Assembly: GCF_002370355.1 (NCBI RefSeq)
Contig: NZ_AP017929.1
Coordinates: 1,674,001 to 1,738,000 of the forward strand
DNA from: Latilactobacillus sakei subsp. sakei DSM 20017 = JCM 1157
GTDB taxonomy: Bacteria; Bacillota; Bacilli; Lactobacillales; Lactobacillaceae
DNA length: 64,000 nucleotides
Direction: 5' to 3'
In this document: in pieces, positions 35,352-44,885 of the stretch
Layout: each line of letters opens with the position of its first letter
Numbering within the stretch: the stretch's first letter is position 1
Position numbers and translations under genes: made by a program
Notes under the pieces: generated by a model
The model's input: only the letters and a program-made list of their open reading frames with translations
Told to the model about the DNA's origin: nothing
Database searches by the model: none

Positions 35352-35693
35352 TTATTGTTCAGTGAGATTCAGCAAGTCTGCCAAGAGTTTGGCTAATTGC
35401 TGATCATTTGGATACTGAGCTTGAATATACTTCTGGAGCGCGTCTGCACTAGCGTTTTGCTGTTCGTAATTTTGAAACAGATGCAACTTAGCCTCATAGC
35501 CCTCAAGAATTTTTTCAGTCCGGCGGATATTATCATAAACCGCTTGTCGACTGACTTGATACTCTTCGGCAATTTCGCCTAATGAGAAATCATCGCCATA
35601 ATATAATGAGAGATAACTATGTTGTTTCGCCGTTAAAAGTGCGCCATAAAATTCAAATAGTGAATTCATTCGTGCGTTTTGTGCGAGTTCCAT
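35352..35693 (-). CDS. ylxM: SRP-associated helix-turn-helix protein YlxM
   Basis: A 113-aa YlxM/UPF0122 protein with a sigma-70 region-4-like helix-turn-helix ([21 protein letters not shown], about 36-56). In streptococci YlxM modulates SRP GTPase activity. GGAGG precedes the start. A TTGACT-type -35 lies about 50 bases upstream on the minus strand. In many relatives ftsY lies directly upstream; here the cit block intervenes. Confidence 0.93.
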   Translation of the reverse strand: MELAQNARMNSLFEFYGALLTAKQHSYLSLYYGDDFSLGEIAEEYQVSRQAVYDNIRRTEKILEGYEAKLHLFQNYEQQNASADALQKYIQAQYPNDQQLAKLLADLLNLTEQ

Positions 35694-35780
35694 TTGACGC
35701 CTCCAAATAGTAGATTGACCTAAGTACTAGAGTACCTATTTTGACGGGGTTAGTCAACTTTTATTCCGGATTAGCGCACT

Positions 35781-35811
35781 AAAAAACACACTCTAAATTG
35801 AGTGTGTTTTA
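35781..35811. terminator. Bidirectional terminator after glycerate kinase
   Basis: AAAACACACTC pairs with GAGTGTGTTTT around TAAATT. It separates the glycerate kinase gene from ylxM. Confidence 0.85.
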
Positions 35812-35818
35812 AATTAAT

Positions 35819-36964
35819 CTAGTGTGTCTTTGTTTTTTGAATTAAGCGTGCGATATTCATACTTGTTTGGGTTAAATTAGCCTTGGTATTAGCCAACGCT
35901 TTTTCCAATGACATGACCCCCGGTGTTGAACAAAAGATACTATCAATGCCTAAATCATAGAGTACGTCAGTTCCTTCACCGATATTACCGGCAATCGCAA
36001 TCACGGTTGCTTGCGGATTAACCGCTTTGACCGCTTGCGCGACACCAATCGGGGTTTTCCCATATTGCGTTTGGAAATCGATCCCACCTTCACCAGTGAT
36101 GACGATATCGGCGTCTGCAACAGCCGTTTTGAGTTGCGTTTTTTCAATCACAATTTCAACGCCTGGCTGTAATTGTGCCTTCGTAAAGCCTAACAAACCA
36201 GCCCCCAAGCCACCAGCCGCACCGGCACCTGGTGTTTGCGCAACACTGACGCCTAAATCACGCTCGATAATGGCCGCGTAGTGCGCTAAGTTTTGATCCA
36301 ACTGTGCAACCATTTCAGGTGTCGCCCCTTTTTGCGGACCAAAGACGGCTGAGGCACCTTTTTCACCGATTAAAGGATTAGTAACGTCCGACGCAATGAC
36401 GATTTTAACGTCCGCTAAGGCTGGTAACATCCTAGTTGCATCGATGCTTGCTAAGTCAGCCAAAGCACCGCCACCAAACGCTAAGGCTCGCTGGTCGGCA
36501 TTCAATAATTGAACGCCGAGGGCTTGCGCCATTCCGGCACCACCGTCATTGGTGGCACTACCGCCAAGACCGATAATAATCGTTTTAACACCCTGTTTAA
36601 CAGCCGCTTCAATCAACTGACCCGTGCCGTATGTCGTCGTTAACAACGGATTGCGTGTTTGTTCATTAATGAATTGAATCCCACTGGCAGCGGCCATTTC
36701 AATGACCGCTGTTTCTTGATCGCCTAGAATTCCATATTGCGCAGTAACTTTTTGTCCTAAAGGATTCACGACTTCAGCCGTTAGAAACCGACCGCCTGTG
36801 GCATCAACCATCGATTGCACAGTTCCCTCGCCGCCATCTGCCATGGGAACTTCAACATAAGTTGCTTTTGGAAAAACTTTTTCAAACCCGGCCCGCATCG
36901 CATGACTCGCTTCGATGGCCGTCACTGAATTTTTGAATGAATCTGGTGCTAATACAATTTTCAT
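35819..36964 (-). CDS. glxK: Glycerate kinase
   Basis: Phosphorylates glycerate to phosphoglycerate. The 381-aa protein of the GlxK/GarK family starts KIVLAPDSFKNSVTA and has PMADGGEGT (about 41-49), GLGGSATNDGGAGMAQALG (about 131-149) and GEGGIDFQTQYGKTP. GAGGT precedes the start. It stands alone between two terminators, downstream of the cit operon. Its link to citrate metabolism is positional only. Confidence 0.95.
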   Translation of the reverse strand: MKIVLAPDSFKNSVTAIEASHAMRAGFEKVFPKATYVEVPMADGGEGTVQSMVDATGGRFLTAEVVNPLGQKVTAQYGILGDQETAVIEMAAASGIQFINEQTRNPLLTTTYGTGQLIEAAVKQGVKTIIIGLGGSATNDGGAGMAQALGVQLLNADQRALAFGGGALADLASIDATRMLPALADVKIVIASDVTNPLIGEKGASAVFGPQKGATPEMVAQLDQNLAHYAAIIERDLGVSVAQTPGAGAAGGLGAGLLGFTKAQLQPGVEIVIEKTQLKTAVADADIVITGEGGIDFQTQYGKTPIGVAQAVKAVNPQATVIAIAGNIGEGTDVLYDLGIDSIFCSTPGVMSLEKALANTKANLTQTSMNIARLIQKTKTH

Positions 36965-37004
36965 TTTATTTACCTCGTCACTAACGTCATTTTACAATAA
37001 CAAT

Positions 37005-37051
37005 CAAAAAATAGCGACTACCACCAGTTACCTGATGATAATCGCTATTTT
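37005..37051 (-). terminator. Terminator of the cit operon
   Basis: On the minus strand AAAATAGCGA pairs with TCGCTATTTTTT, with a TTATCATC/GGTGGTAG inner region. It lies 7 bases after the citG stop. Confidence 0.8.
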
Positions 37052-37057
37052 CAATAC

Positions 37058-37903
37058 CTATTGTAGTAACAATGTAACGTAGACCGTAATTATTAATAAA
37101 TCAGCACTGCCACCAAGGCTATAATGCCCTTGAGTCGCCTCCTGATCCAAGTTTAGCAGGCCTTCTTGCCCTATTGATGTTTTGACACCCCCAGCTGCAA
37201 CAATCGCAGCTGCTTGTGCCTGAACATCTTTTAGTGTCTGTAAACGACCACTTCGCTTCACTAAGTTGGAATCTTCCGAAACACTGATGATTTTCATCAA
37301 TGTATTCAATAAGCGTGTATTCCAATTACCAGTTTGTTTTCGCAAATAAGGGTAGGCTGCTTCAAAAATCGTTGGATAGCCAGCTTGTGCTTCACCACGA
37401 ATGCCAACTAGACCGTACTTAAGATACATTTTTTCACCATTGGTAAGTTGTGCTGGCGATTTTTGGTGAAGTGTTTTGAAATCATTCTTCACTAATCCAG
37501 CCAACATCTTTTGAACCATTTGGCTGAGTGCTGTTGCGGCTAATGCGTCCTTTTGTTGCAGATAGCCTGTTGCACTCAATAAAATCCCCAGTGAGAAAAT
37601 CGCGCCTTTATGCGTGTTAACCCCTTTAGTCGCTTGGCGCATCGCTTCTTCAGCCTGAATCCCTAATGGCCGAATTTGTGTCATTAATGACGTTAAATCA
37701 GCCTGATTAAATGTTGCGCCTACGCGAACAAATTGTTCAAAAAAAGGTAATAACACGACACTACTATCAATGAATGTAAAGAAATCCATATCCATATGTG
37801 TTTTGTGATCAATTGGATCCACCAACCCTGGTTTGGGATAACAACTCACTTCGTATAAAAGAGCGCGCTGCGCAAGTTGCGCGATTTCTTGGGGTGTTTT
37901 CAT
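37058..37903 (-). CDS. citG: Triphosphoribosyl-dephospho-CoA synthase CitG
   Basis: Makes the prosthetic-group precursor of citrate lyase from ATP and dephospho-CoA. The 281-aa protein has LLYEVSCYPKPGLVDPIDHK near the N-terminus, HMDMDFFTFIDSS, GVNTHKGAIFSLG and KYGLVGIRGEAQAGYPTI, all CitG hallmarks. In some species citX and citG are fused; here they are separate and abut. It is the last gene of the operon. Confidence 0.93.
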   Translation of the reverse strand: MKTPQEIAQLAQRALLYEVSCYPKPGLVDPIDHKTHMDMDFFTFIDSSVVLLPFFEQFVRVGATFNQADLTSLMTQIRPLGIQAEEAMRQATKGVNTHKGAIFSLGILLSATGYLQQKDALAATALSQMVQKMLAGLVKNDFKTLHQKSPAQLTNGEKMYLKYGLVGIRGEAQAGYPTIFEAAYPYLRKQTGNWNTRLLNTLMKIISVSEDSNLVKRSGRLQTLKDVQAQAAAIVAAGGVKTSIGQEGLLNLDQEATQGHYSLGGSADLLIITVYVTLLLQ

Positions 37904-38449
37904 CTAATCAGTCTCCATAAATAATTGATATTGTTGGTTAATCGCCGCTTGTAATTCCGCCACCGTATGACGGCGACTTCTAGCACAAACTTTAGTAGGT
38001 TGTTCGCATAATAAACAGCGCCGTGTTGGTTGTCCTAATGCTTGTCGACTTATCGGCTGCACTTGTTGTAAATCTGATTGCCAAATCAAAACATCAATAT
38101 CAAATAATCGCCCTAAAGCATGTCGATCCTCGAATATTGCCGCTTGTTTTTTAATAGCCAAGGACGACCCTTCTACGATTAAAAAGGTCTCTGGGCCAGT
38201 TGATTTCGACCAATCTATTTGTCGAACAACAACTAGCTTTTGTTTAAAAGCAGCTAGTCCTGCCAAGAATAAACGTGTTAAGTCAGCATTATTCTTAATA
38301 GGTCCTGGAATATTGAGTTTTAAAGCAACAACACTCTGCGTTTGACTAGCATCTGCAACTAATTGATTTTGTAATTCAACTCGTTGATCTCGATTATTTA
38401 ATACTGCGGTAATCTCTTGCGGGATTCCTGTTGCAAATAGATTAAGCAT
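37904..38449 (-). CDS. citX: Holo-citrate-lyase synthase (apo-ACP transferase) CitX
   Basis: Transfers phosphoribosyl-dephospho-CoA to the serine of CitD. The 181-aa protein carries the Cys/Arg signature RRCLLCEQPTKVCARSRRHT (about 143-162). It lies between citF and citG, 4 bases after citF. With CitD truncated its substrate would be incomplete. Confidence 0.92.
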   Translation of the reverse strand: MLNLFATGIPQEITAVLNNRDQRVELQNQLVADASQTQSVVALKLNIPGPIKNNADLTRLFLAGLAAFKQKLVVVRQIDWSKSTGPETFLIVEGSSLAIKKQAAIFEDRHALGRLFDIDVLIWQSDLQQVQPISRQALGQPTRRCLLCEQPTKVCARSRRHTVAELQAAINQQYQLFMETD

Positions 38450-38453
38450 TTTA

Positions 38454-39995
38454 CTAGTCCTTCACTTGGTAAACGACATCCATTAAAGTGCCATCACGAT
38501 ATTCAATCAAAGCAACTGGCTTATCTGTGAATGCTAATGGCGCCGCTTGACCGACAATTTTAGCAGCTTTTTGACGAAGTTCTTCAATCGTAAATACTGG
38601 TACACCAGGAATATTAGCTAGTGCTTCAAGTAAATCTTTCCGTTTAGGATTAATCGCAATCCCTAATTCTGTCACTAAAACATCAATTGAATCACCAGGT
38701 GTAACAACTGTCGTCACATCATCAACAACCGTTGCAATCCGACCTCTGACAATTGGTGCTGAAATAATCGTTAACTTAGCATTAGCAGCATCTTGATGAC
38801 CACCGATTGCCCCACGTAAAACACCGTCTGAGCCAGTCATAACATTAACGTTATATTTCGTATCGATTTCAAGCGCTGATAAAATGCAGACATCTAGTTG
38901 GTTCACCGCTGCACCCTTGTTGTTAGGATCTGCATACCAAGAAGCATCAATTTCTTGTTGATTTTCGGTAGTAGCCATACTATCAGCAGCACCCTTATCA
39001 AAATCTTGAACATCTAAAATTTTGTCAACTAGGCCTTCGTTTAATAAATCAACGGTAGGTTTGGTAATGCCACCTAAAGCAAATGAAGCTGTGATTGATT
39101 TTTTCAACATTGATTCACGTAAATAACGTGTAACAGCTAATGCAGCACCGCCTGAACCTGTTTGGAATGAGAAACCTTGTTTGAAATAAGGGGAATGTGT
39201 AATAACAGCATTTACCATTTCAGCGATTTTTAATTCCTTAGGATCTTTAGTAAAGCGTGTTGCGCCTGAACCAATTTTCTCCGGATCGCCAACCTTGTCG
39301 ACTTTTACCACGTAATCAACTTGCGTTTGTTTGATGCTAGCTGGTGTGTTGGGATATGGCATAATCGTGTCAGTTAATAAAATGACCTTATCTGCATACT
39401 GTGCATCCATTAAAGCATAACCTAATGAACCAAAAACAGCATCGCCTTTAATCGCATTTGCATTACCGACTTCATCAGAATTAGGAACACCTAAGAAAGC
39501 AACATCGATTTTGATATCACCACTTTCGATGGCTCGTGCACGGTTACCATGTGAACGTAAAATAACAGGATTTTCTAAGCCACCATGTGAGACTAAATCA
39601 CCTAATTCGCCACGCATCCCAGATGATGTAATATGTGTTACAACACCCGCCTTAATCGCTTTAACAACCATCTTATTCATCACATTTGTCAATGAACTTG
39701 GTGCTAGAGTTAAGTCTTTAAACCCTTGATCAATCAAGATTTGCATAACTGCATTAAAGACATAGTCCCCTTCACGGAAATGATGATGGAATGAAATAGT
39801 CATACCATCTTTGAGACCAACCTTTTTTATGACGTCTTCAATTGACGACACTAATTTAGCGTGACCTTGATCAACCGTTACTTTAGGCGCCACACGTTGA
39901 ATTTCGGGATGCCCAATTTCAACAGTTTCAAATGGTTGATAACCCGTTTTCTTCATTAATTCATCTGGTAATTCTCGTTGTACATTATTCAGCAT
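38454..39995 (-). CDS. citF: Citrate lyase alpha subunit CitF
   Basis: Acyl-transferase subunit exchanging acetyl-ACP for citryl-ACP. The 513-aa product starts [13 protein letters not shown]. Motifs include [27 protein letters not shown] and [16 protein letters not shown]. The start at 39995 has GGAGGG upstream and overlaps the end of citE; the open frame seven codons longer is not used. The length is normal, with no disruption. Confidence 0.95.
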   Translation of the reverse strand: MLNNVQRELPDELMKKTGYQPFETVEIGHPEIQRVAPKVTVDQGHAKLVSSIEDVIKKVGLKDGMTISFHHHFREGDYVFNAVMQILIDQGFKDLTLAPSSLTNVMNKMVVKAIKAGVVTHITSSGMRGELGDLVSHGGLENPVILRSHGNRARAIESGDIKIDVAFLGVPNSDEVGNANAIKGDAVFGSLGYALMDAQYADKVILLTDTIMPYPNTPASIKQTQVDYVVKVDKVGDPEKIGSGATRFTKDPKELKIAEMVNAVITHSPYFKQGFSFQTGSGGAALAVTRYLRESMLKKSITASFALGGITKPTVDLLNEGLVDKILDVQDFDKGAADSMATTENQQEIDASWYADPNNKGAAVNQLDVCILSALEIDTKYNVNVMTGSDGVLRGAIGGHQDAANAKLTIISAPIVRGRIATVVDDVTTVVTPGDSIDVLVTELGIAINPKRKDLLEALANIPGVPVFTIEELRQKAAKIVGQAAPLAFTDKPVALIEYRDGTLMDVVYQVKD

Positions 39996-40887
39996 GCCAA
40001 TTTCCCTCCTGATCAACTAAGTGTGATGCTTCTGCTAACATCATCGTCCGTTGTGCGCGAGCAACAACCGGTTTATCAACCATCTTACCGTTCAGGGCAA
40101 TAACACCTGAACCCTTAATCCGCGCTTCTTCAATGGCATTTAAAACATCTTTTGCATTTTGGACATCTTTTTCAGTTGGTGCATAAATTGCATTAACTAA
40201 TGGAATTTGGCGCGGATTAATAACTGACTTACCATCAAAACCAAGTTCATGAATTAACTCAACTTCGTGATTAAAACCGGCTTCGTTGTCGACATCTGAA
40301 TAAACAGTATCAAAAGCGGCAATACCAGCAGCTCTAGCGCCATGTAAAATCATATTCCGAGCAAATGATAATTCTGCCCCATCAGGATAACGGTGTGTCT
40401 TCATATTTGTAACATAATCTTCAGCACCAATCGCAATACCGATTAAACGATCTGAGGCTTTTGCAATTGCGGGTGCATTTAAAACACCTTCAGCACTTTC
40501 AATGGCTGCCATCATCTTAGTTGTTTTAATTGGGATATTAAAATAAGCTTCAGCTTCTGCAATCACTGCTTCTGTTTCCAAGACATCATCAACTGTTTCA
40601 GTTTTTGGTAAACGAATAACGTTCACGCCAGCTTTAACCATTGCGAAGATATCAGGTCGGCCAAATGGTGTTTCCAAGCCATTAATTCTGACAACTAATT
40701 CTGTATCACCATAATCAACTGTTTGCAAAGCTTGCATCACTAGCATTCTAGCGGCGTCTTTTTCAGCAAGTGATACTGAGTCTTCTAAATCAAACATGAC
40801 TGAATCGGCGCCATAAATCCCTGCATCCTTCAACATACCAGGGTTATTACCTGGTACAAACATCATCGTCCGTCGTAAACGTTCCAT
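39985..40887 (-). CDS. citE: Citrate lyase beta subunit CitE
   Basis: Citryl-ACP lyase subunit releasing oxaloacetate and acetyl-ACP. The 300-aa protein begins [19 protein letters not shown]; it has [43 protein letters not shown] and GAEDYVTNM, family landmarks around the metal site. The start overlaps the stop of the full-length citD reading (TAATG), and its ribosome-binding site GGGAGG lies inside that reading. Confidence 0.96.
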   Translation of the reverse strand: MERLRRTMMFVPGNNPGMLKDAGIYGADSVMFDLEDSVSLAEKDAARMLVMQALQTVDYGDTELVVRINGLETPFGRPDIFAMVKAGVNVIRLPKTETVDDVLETEAVIAEAEAYFNIPIKTTKMMAAIESAEGVLNAPAIAKASDRLIGIAIGAEDYVTNMKTHRYPDGAELSFARNMILHGARAAGIAAFDTVYSDVDNEAGFNHEVELIHELGFDGKSVINPRQIPLVNAIYAPTEKDVQNAKDVLNAIEEARIKGSGVIALNGKMVDKPVVARAQRTMMLAEASHLVDQEGNWHAE

Positions 40888-41183
40888 TAGCCTAATACCT
40901 CCCAATCTGGATCATTTTGTTTGTCGGTTGCTCGTTGAATAACTGTGATTAAGCGTGCTTTAATCGTACAATCTAAAGCCCCTTTATCGACTGCTTTAAT
41001 CTTAACGTTTGTAAGTCCATATTGATCTAGGATTGTTTGCATTAAAGTTCAAATTTGTGTCCCAAATTGTTTTTCAACAGCACTTTCTAATTCAATTTCA
41101 GTTGGTCCTTCAATTTTAGAAAGCATGATTTGAATATCACTTGATTCTAGTGTGCCTGCAATTGCTGTATGTTTAATTTCCAT
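40887..41183 (-). pseudogene. citD: Citrate lyase acyl carrier protein CitD, interrupted by in-frame TGA
   Basis: The gene reads [18 protein letters not shown] with the carrier serine at position 14, as in CitD proteins. At codon 45 (41049-41051) an in-frame TGA follows EKQFGTQI. The same frame then continues TLMQTILDQYGLTNVKIKAV, KGALDCTIKARL and so on to TAA at 40887-40889, restoring a normal length of about 98 aa. A single C-to-T change of CGA (Arg) would explain it. An in-frame ATG (41040-41042) lies three codons after the TGA and could restart translation of the C-terminal half. Otherwise the gene is intact. Confidence 0.88.
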
Positions 41184-42225
41184 CAACTTGCATCCCTTTC
41201 TGAATTCTGGCTTGTAAAATAGCCTGATTTTGTTTAATAAATTGATACGTCGTTTCTGGTACAAACGTATGGATTGTTTCAATTGTGCCATTTTGAATGG
41301 CTTTTCTAACTTGTGTCGCTGAAATAGTTTGTGTTGCTGCTTTCAGCCTTGGAATTACTTCAACGGTTATCTCTGGCGGTAAAGTAGCTTTCAACGCTTG
41401 ATTGTAAAGTGCCGTTGTTTTAGAAAATGGTTCTTCCCCTAAGAAACGTTGCTGAATATTCAACTGCGCGGCAATTTTTTTAAACAACTGTGCATCCAAA
41501 GCAGTTTGATATTCAATTATATCTTGTGACTCTGGTAAAAAATATGAGGGGAATGTTGCGTAACTAACCATATAATCACTACTTTGTACCACGATTACAT
41601 TTGGCAAATCAGAGAGACCTTGTTGAACCAATTTAAACCGTTCTTCAGTTGTAAAAAGTGACACATCCTGACTAACGACGAAAACGTAGACAAAATCACT
41701 CTTTTGAGCGGCCTGTGTAACCAAATAGCGATGCCCCAACGTAAATGGATTGGCATTCATCACAATCGCACTAATCGTTGCAGTAGATTGATTTTCAAGA
41801 CGTGGTACCTGTGCAATAAATTGTTGTAAGGAGGCATCTCCGGCTTCCAATAATACGGCTAAGGAAGTTTGAGCCAAAAGTTTAAAGCCTACGAATTCAA
41901 AGCTTTGTCGATAAATCGGCTTTGTAAAAACAAAGAAATGAAAAACCCCTTGCTGCGTTAATGTATTGATCAGCGCCGAAATAATGTCGTTGAACAACTT
42001 ACCGCCTTGATAGTTCGCATCAACAGCAATATATTTTAAAACATTTTTTTGATACGCACCAGTAGCAATCAGTCGTTGGTCTTCAAAAATGCCAAGACAG
42101 CCGTCGACATCAACAGGTGCTTGTGGTAAGCCTTCGATACCCTCTTGTGTGAGTAACGCGGCCCATTGTTTATAGTAATGCGGCTCTTTCAAGTTCAATT
42201 GTTTAAGTTGTTGAGAGTAATTCAT
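41173..42225 (-). CDS. citC: [Citrate (pro-3S)-lyase] ligase CitC
   Basis: Activates citrate lyase by acetylating the CitD prosthetic group with acetate and ATP. The 350-aa protein has an N-terminal GNAT-like domain (about 20-125, [14 protein letters not shown]) and a C-terminal nucleotidyltransferase with [13 protein letters not shown] (HxGH-type) near residue 160. A late [10 protein letters not shown] motif is also present. It overlaps the citD start by 11 bases and lies 12 bases after citP. Confidence 0.94.
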   Translation of the reverse strand: MNYSQQLKQLNLKEPHYYKQWAALLTQEGIEGLPQAPVDVDGCLGIFEDQRLIATGAYQKNVLKYIAVDANYQGGKLFNDIISALINTLTQQGVFHFFVFTKPIYRQSFEFVGFKLLAQTSLAVLLEAGDASLQQFIAQVPRLENQSTATISAIVMNANPFTLGHRYLVTQAAQKSDFVYVFVVSQDVSLFTTEERFKLVQQGLSDLPNVIVVQSSDYMVSYATFPSYFLPESQDIIEYQTALDAQLFKKIAAQLNIQQRFLGEEPFSKTTALYNQALKATLPPEITVEVIPRLKAATQTISATQVRKAIQNGTIETIHTFVPETTYQFIKQNQAILQARIQKGMQVDGN

Positions 42226-42237
42226 TGAAAGCTCCTT

Positions 42238-43557
42238 TTAAGCAAATAATCGCATCAAGAATATTGATAATGTTACGGTAATGGCACCGCCTAAACGAAC
42301 AGCCACTTGTGCAAATGGCATTAAGACCATCCGATCACCAGCTGCCAAAATCGCTAAAGCACCGGTTCCGCCTTGACCACTACAACATGATACCGCGATT
42401 GCCGTATCAACAGGATACATTCCCAAGAATTTAGCACTAAAGAAAGCAGCAGCGACAATTCCGGTAACTGTCACAACAATTGTGATCAACATTGGTACGT
42501 TCGTAAAGACCGTAATCAATGATTTCCAAGGTGTCATTGCAACCCCAACACCAAATAATAATGGCGGTGTGATGCCTTTAACCGTTAAACTATACAATGA
42601 ACTCCCACCAGCTTGTAAGCTTGCCGGAATCCAACCCAACATTTTAGCAGCCATCACAACAATTAATAAAACAATTGGTGCTGGTAAATGAATAACACTA
42701 TTGACCCAAACTCCTAATAAATAAAGCGCAATTGCTAAAATACCTGATACCAACATTTTTTCGATATCAGCACCGTTTGATTTTTGTGTTAAATTATCAA
42801 GCCCTGATTCAGCTTCATCCGATTCAACAAGACGGCCGTTCCCGGTTAATTCTGGGTGCACATCACCGATTTTTTTCAAAATACCCGCTAAGATAACTGC
42901 TACTAAACTACCTAACATAACACAAGGTAAAATCATGGCAAAAATCTTGGGTTGCGTCATTGAAATAATAGCTGCGTAACCTAATGATAGTGGCAAAGCA
43001 CCTTCACCAACGCCACCGGCCATAATTGGTGCAATAACATAGAAATAACTCTTCCATGCAGAAAGGCCTAATAATGTTCCAACTGCGATTCCCAATATCG
43101 GACCAACAAGTTCACAAATTAATAAAACGACAATAATTCTGGTACTGGCCTTAATCAAAGTTTTACGATTCATCGCACTGATACTACCGACAATTAATAA
43201 AGCAATGAAAAATGCTAAGAAATTGTTGCGCGTCATAAAATTCGTTACAACATGAACAGTACTCTTAGGTAACCAATTCTGATAAACTAAATATGATGGT
43301 AAGAAGGTAACCACCAACACTTTCCCGCCTAATGATTTCAAGACCGGAATGTGTTTACCAACTTCTTCCAGAATAAATGAAAATAAAGTCATGATGCCTA
43401 AAGCACCTAACATATCATCTGGCATTTGATTTCCCATTGTTAATAGGACGTAGCCAAGTGTTAAGATTAAATAGAGTGGCATCGGAATAATACCAATGTG
43501 TAATGCAATAAATTTTTGAAATAAATTCTGATTGTTTACAGTTTTCTTTGCTTCCAT
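42238..43557 (-). CDS. citP: 2-hydroxycarboxylate (citrate/malate) transporter
   Basis: Secondary transporter of the 2HCT family (CitP, CitS, MaeN), usually citrate/lactate exchange or proton/sodium symport. The 439-aa protein has about 11 helices. The two reentrant-loop signatures are visible: GGVGEGALPLSLGYA (about 179-193) and SCCSGQGGTGALAILAAG (about 393-410). Exact coupling cannot be told from sequence. It lies between citM and citC. Confidence 0.92.
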   Translation of the reverse strand: MEAKKTVNNQNLFQKFIALHIGIIPMPLYLILTLGYVLLTMGNQMPDDMLGALGIMTLFSFILEEVGKHIPVLKSLGGKVLVVTFLPSYLVYQNWLPKSTVHVVTNFMTRNNFLAFFIALLIVGSISAMNRKTLIKASTRIIVVLLICELVGPILGIAVGTLLGLSAWKSYFYVIAPIMAGGVGEGALPLSLGYAAIISMTQPKIFAMILPCVMLGSLVAVILAGILKKIGDVHPELTGNGRLVESDEAESGLDNLTQKSNGADIEKMLVSGILAIALYLLGVWVNSVIHLPAPIVLLIVVMAAKMLGWIPASLQAGGSSLYSLTVKGITPPLLFGVGVAMTPWKSLITVFTNVPMLITIVVTVTGIVAAAFFSAKFLGMYPVDTAIAVSCCSGQGGTGALAILAAGDRMVLMPFAQVAVRLGGAITVTLSIFLMRLFA

Positions 43558-43581
43558 ATCAAAGACTCCATTCTAAAATCA

Positions 43582-44721
43582 TTATTTATACTGCTTTACT
43601 GCTTCAACAACTGTTTCAACGACACCATCATCAAAGACACCGGGTACTATCTTTTCATTAGTTGGCGCTTTAATCATATTAGCTAAGGCTTTTGCAATCT
43701 CGGCTTCCATACCAGTTTCAAAGTGGTTTACATGGTTCTCAAGTAAGCCTCTGAAGAGTCCTGGAAATGCTAGAATATTATTAACTTGATTTGGATAGGC
43801 TGAGCTCCCGGTCGCAATCACTGCAGCGCCCGCTTTTTGCGCTAATGCCGGATTGATTTCAGGAATTGGATTGGCTAATGCAAAAATAATGGGATCAGTC
43901 GCCATTGATTTAACCATTGCTTCGGTTACGATTTCCCCAACTGATAAACCAATCAATGCATCTTGATCAACTAACGCTTCTGCTAGCGTATGCGCATCTG
44001 TGTTTGGTTGAACTGATTGAACAAACTTCAATTGATAATCATTTAGACTAGTACTTTGATCACGAACCACACCTTTTTGATCGACTAGTGTAATGTTTTG
44101 AATGCCTACATTAGCCAATAGCTTTGCTGTTGCTAGTCCTGAAGCGCCCGCACCATTAACAACGACCTTTAAATCAGTCAATGATTTGCCAACAACTTTA
44201 GCAGCGTTAATCAAGCCCGCTAAGACAACAATCGCTGTTCCCTCTTGATCATCATGATATACTGGAATATCGAGCACTTGATTCAATTGATCCTCAATTT
44301 CAAAACATCTAGGTGCCTTGATATCTTCCAAATGAATACCAGCGAAACTTTTACTGATATTCTTAATCGTTTGAACGAATTCTGGAACCGATGTTTGATC
44401 CAATGCAAGTGGAATCGCATCGACACCCGCTAATTCCTTATATAATAGTGCTTTTCCTTCAACGACTGGTAAGCCACCTTGGGGACCAATATCGCCCAAC
44501 CCAAGCACTGCGGAACCATCTGTAATAATTGCAATTAACTTACCACTAACCGTATATTGGCGTGCGAGGGATGGATCTTGTTGAATTAATTTACTTAATC
44601 CGGCAACACCGGGTGTATATGCTTTACCTAAATCTGTTCTATTTTTCACAGGCAGTTCACCATAAATACTTAAAACGCCTGTATGCTTCTCGTGCAACGC
44701 TTTTATCTCATCAAGAGCCAT
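43582..44721 (-). CDS. citM: Malic enzyme/oxaloacetate decarboxylase CitM
   Basis: NAD-dependent malic-enzyme family; in LAB cit operons CitM decarboxylates oxaloacetate to pyruvate. The 379-aa protein has PVKNRTDLGKAYTPGVAGL, ITDGSAVLGLGDIGPQGGLP, the metal-site HLEDIKAPRCFEIE and the NAD-binding VVNGAGASGLATAKLL. The ATG at 44721 follows GGAGG eight bases upstream; the frame opens five codons earlier at a TTG. It is the first gene of the operon. Confidence 0.93.
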   Translation of the reverse strand: MALDEIKALHEKHTGVLSIYGELPVKNRTDLGKAYTPGVAGLSKLIQQDPSLARQYTVSGKLIAIITDGSAVLGLGDIGPQGGLPVVEGKALLYKELAGVDAIPLALDQTSVPEFVQTIKNISKSFAGIHLEDIKAPRCFEIEDQLNQVLDIPVYHDDQEGTAIVVLAGLINAAKVVGKSLTDLKVVVNGAGASGLATAKLLANVGIQNITLVDQKGVVRDQSTSLNDYQLKFVQSVQPNTDAHTLAEALVDQDALIGLSVGEIVTEAMVKSMATDPIIFALANPIPEINPALAQKAGAAVIATGSSAYPNQVNNILAFPGLFRGLLENHVNHFETGMEAEIAKALANMIKAPTNEKIVPGVFDDGVVETVVEAVKQYK

Positions 44722-44736
44722 TTGCATAACCTCCAA

Positions 44737-44752
44737 TTTAAAATATTTTAAA
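44737..44752. promoter_or_regulatory. 16-bp palindrome, cit operator candidate 1
   Basis: Perfect palindrome TTTAAAATATTTTAAA just upstream of the citM ribosome-binding site. It is identical to a second copy 29 bp away (centre to centre). Confidence 0.75.
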
Positions 44753-44765
44753 AAAATAATATATT

Positions 44766-44781
44766 TTTAAAATATTTTAAA
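44766..44781. promoter_or_regulatory. 16-bp palindrome, cit operator candidate 2
   Basis: Second perfect TTTAAAATATTTTAAA, just downstream of the cit -10 box and probably covering the transcription start. CitI of Weissella is known to bind AT-rich operators in the citI-citM interval. Confidence 0.78.
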
Positions 44782-44784
44782 TTA

Positions 44785-44813
44785 ATAATACTTCTAATTC
44801 TTTATTTTGTAAA
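44785..44813 (-). promoter_or_regulatory. cit operon promoter
   Basis: On the minus strand TTTACA (44808-44813), a 17-base spacer and TATTAT (44785-44790). A cre-like core (GAAAGCGCTAT, about 44816-44826) lies immediately upstream of the -35. It would fit catabolite control, though the outer bases match poorly. Confidence 0.72.
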
Positions 44814-44834
44814 TAGAAAGCGCTATATTTAATG

Positions 44835-44840
44835 TATAAT
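44835..44840 (+). promoter_or_regulatory. -10 box of the regulator promoter
   Basis: TATAAT lies 46 bases before the citI start. The -35 is not clear, so activation or a weak promoter is possible. It is divergent from the cit promoter, with the cre-like site between them. Confidence 0.5.
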
Positions 44841-44885
44841 ATATTTTCATCTATTTTTTTAACAAACTAATTCAAGGAGATTACT

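Noticed and set aside
40887-41183. TGA in citD read as selenocysteine
   Set aside because: CitD families have no Sec, the neighbouring frame suggests an original Arg codon, and no Sec insertion hairpin was seen after the TGA.
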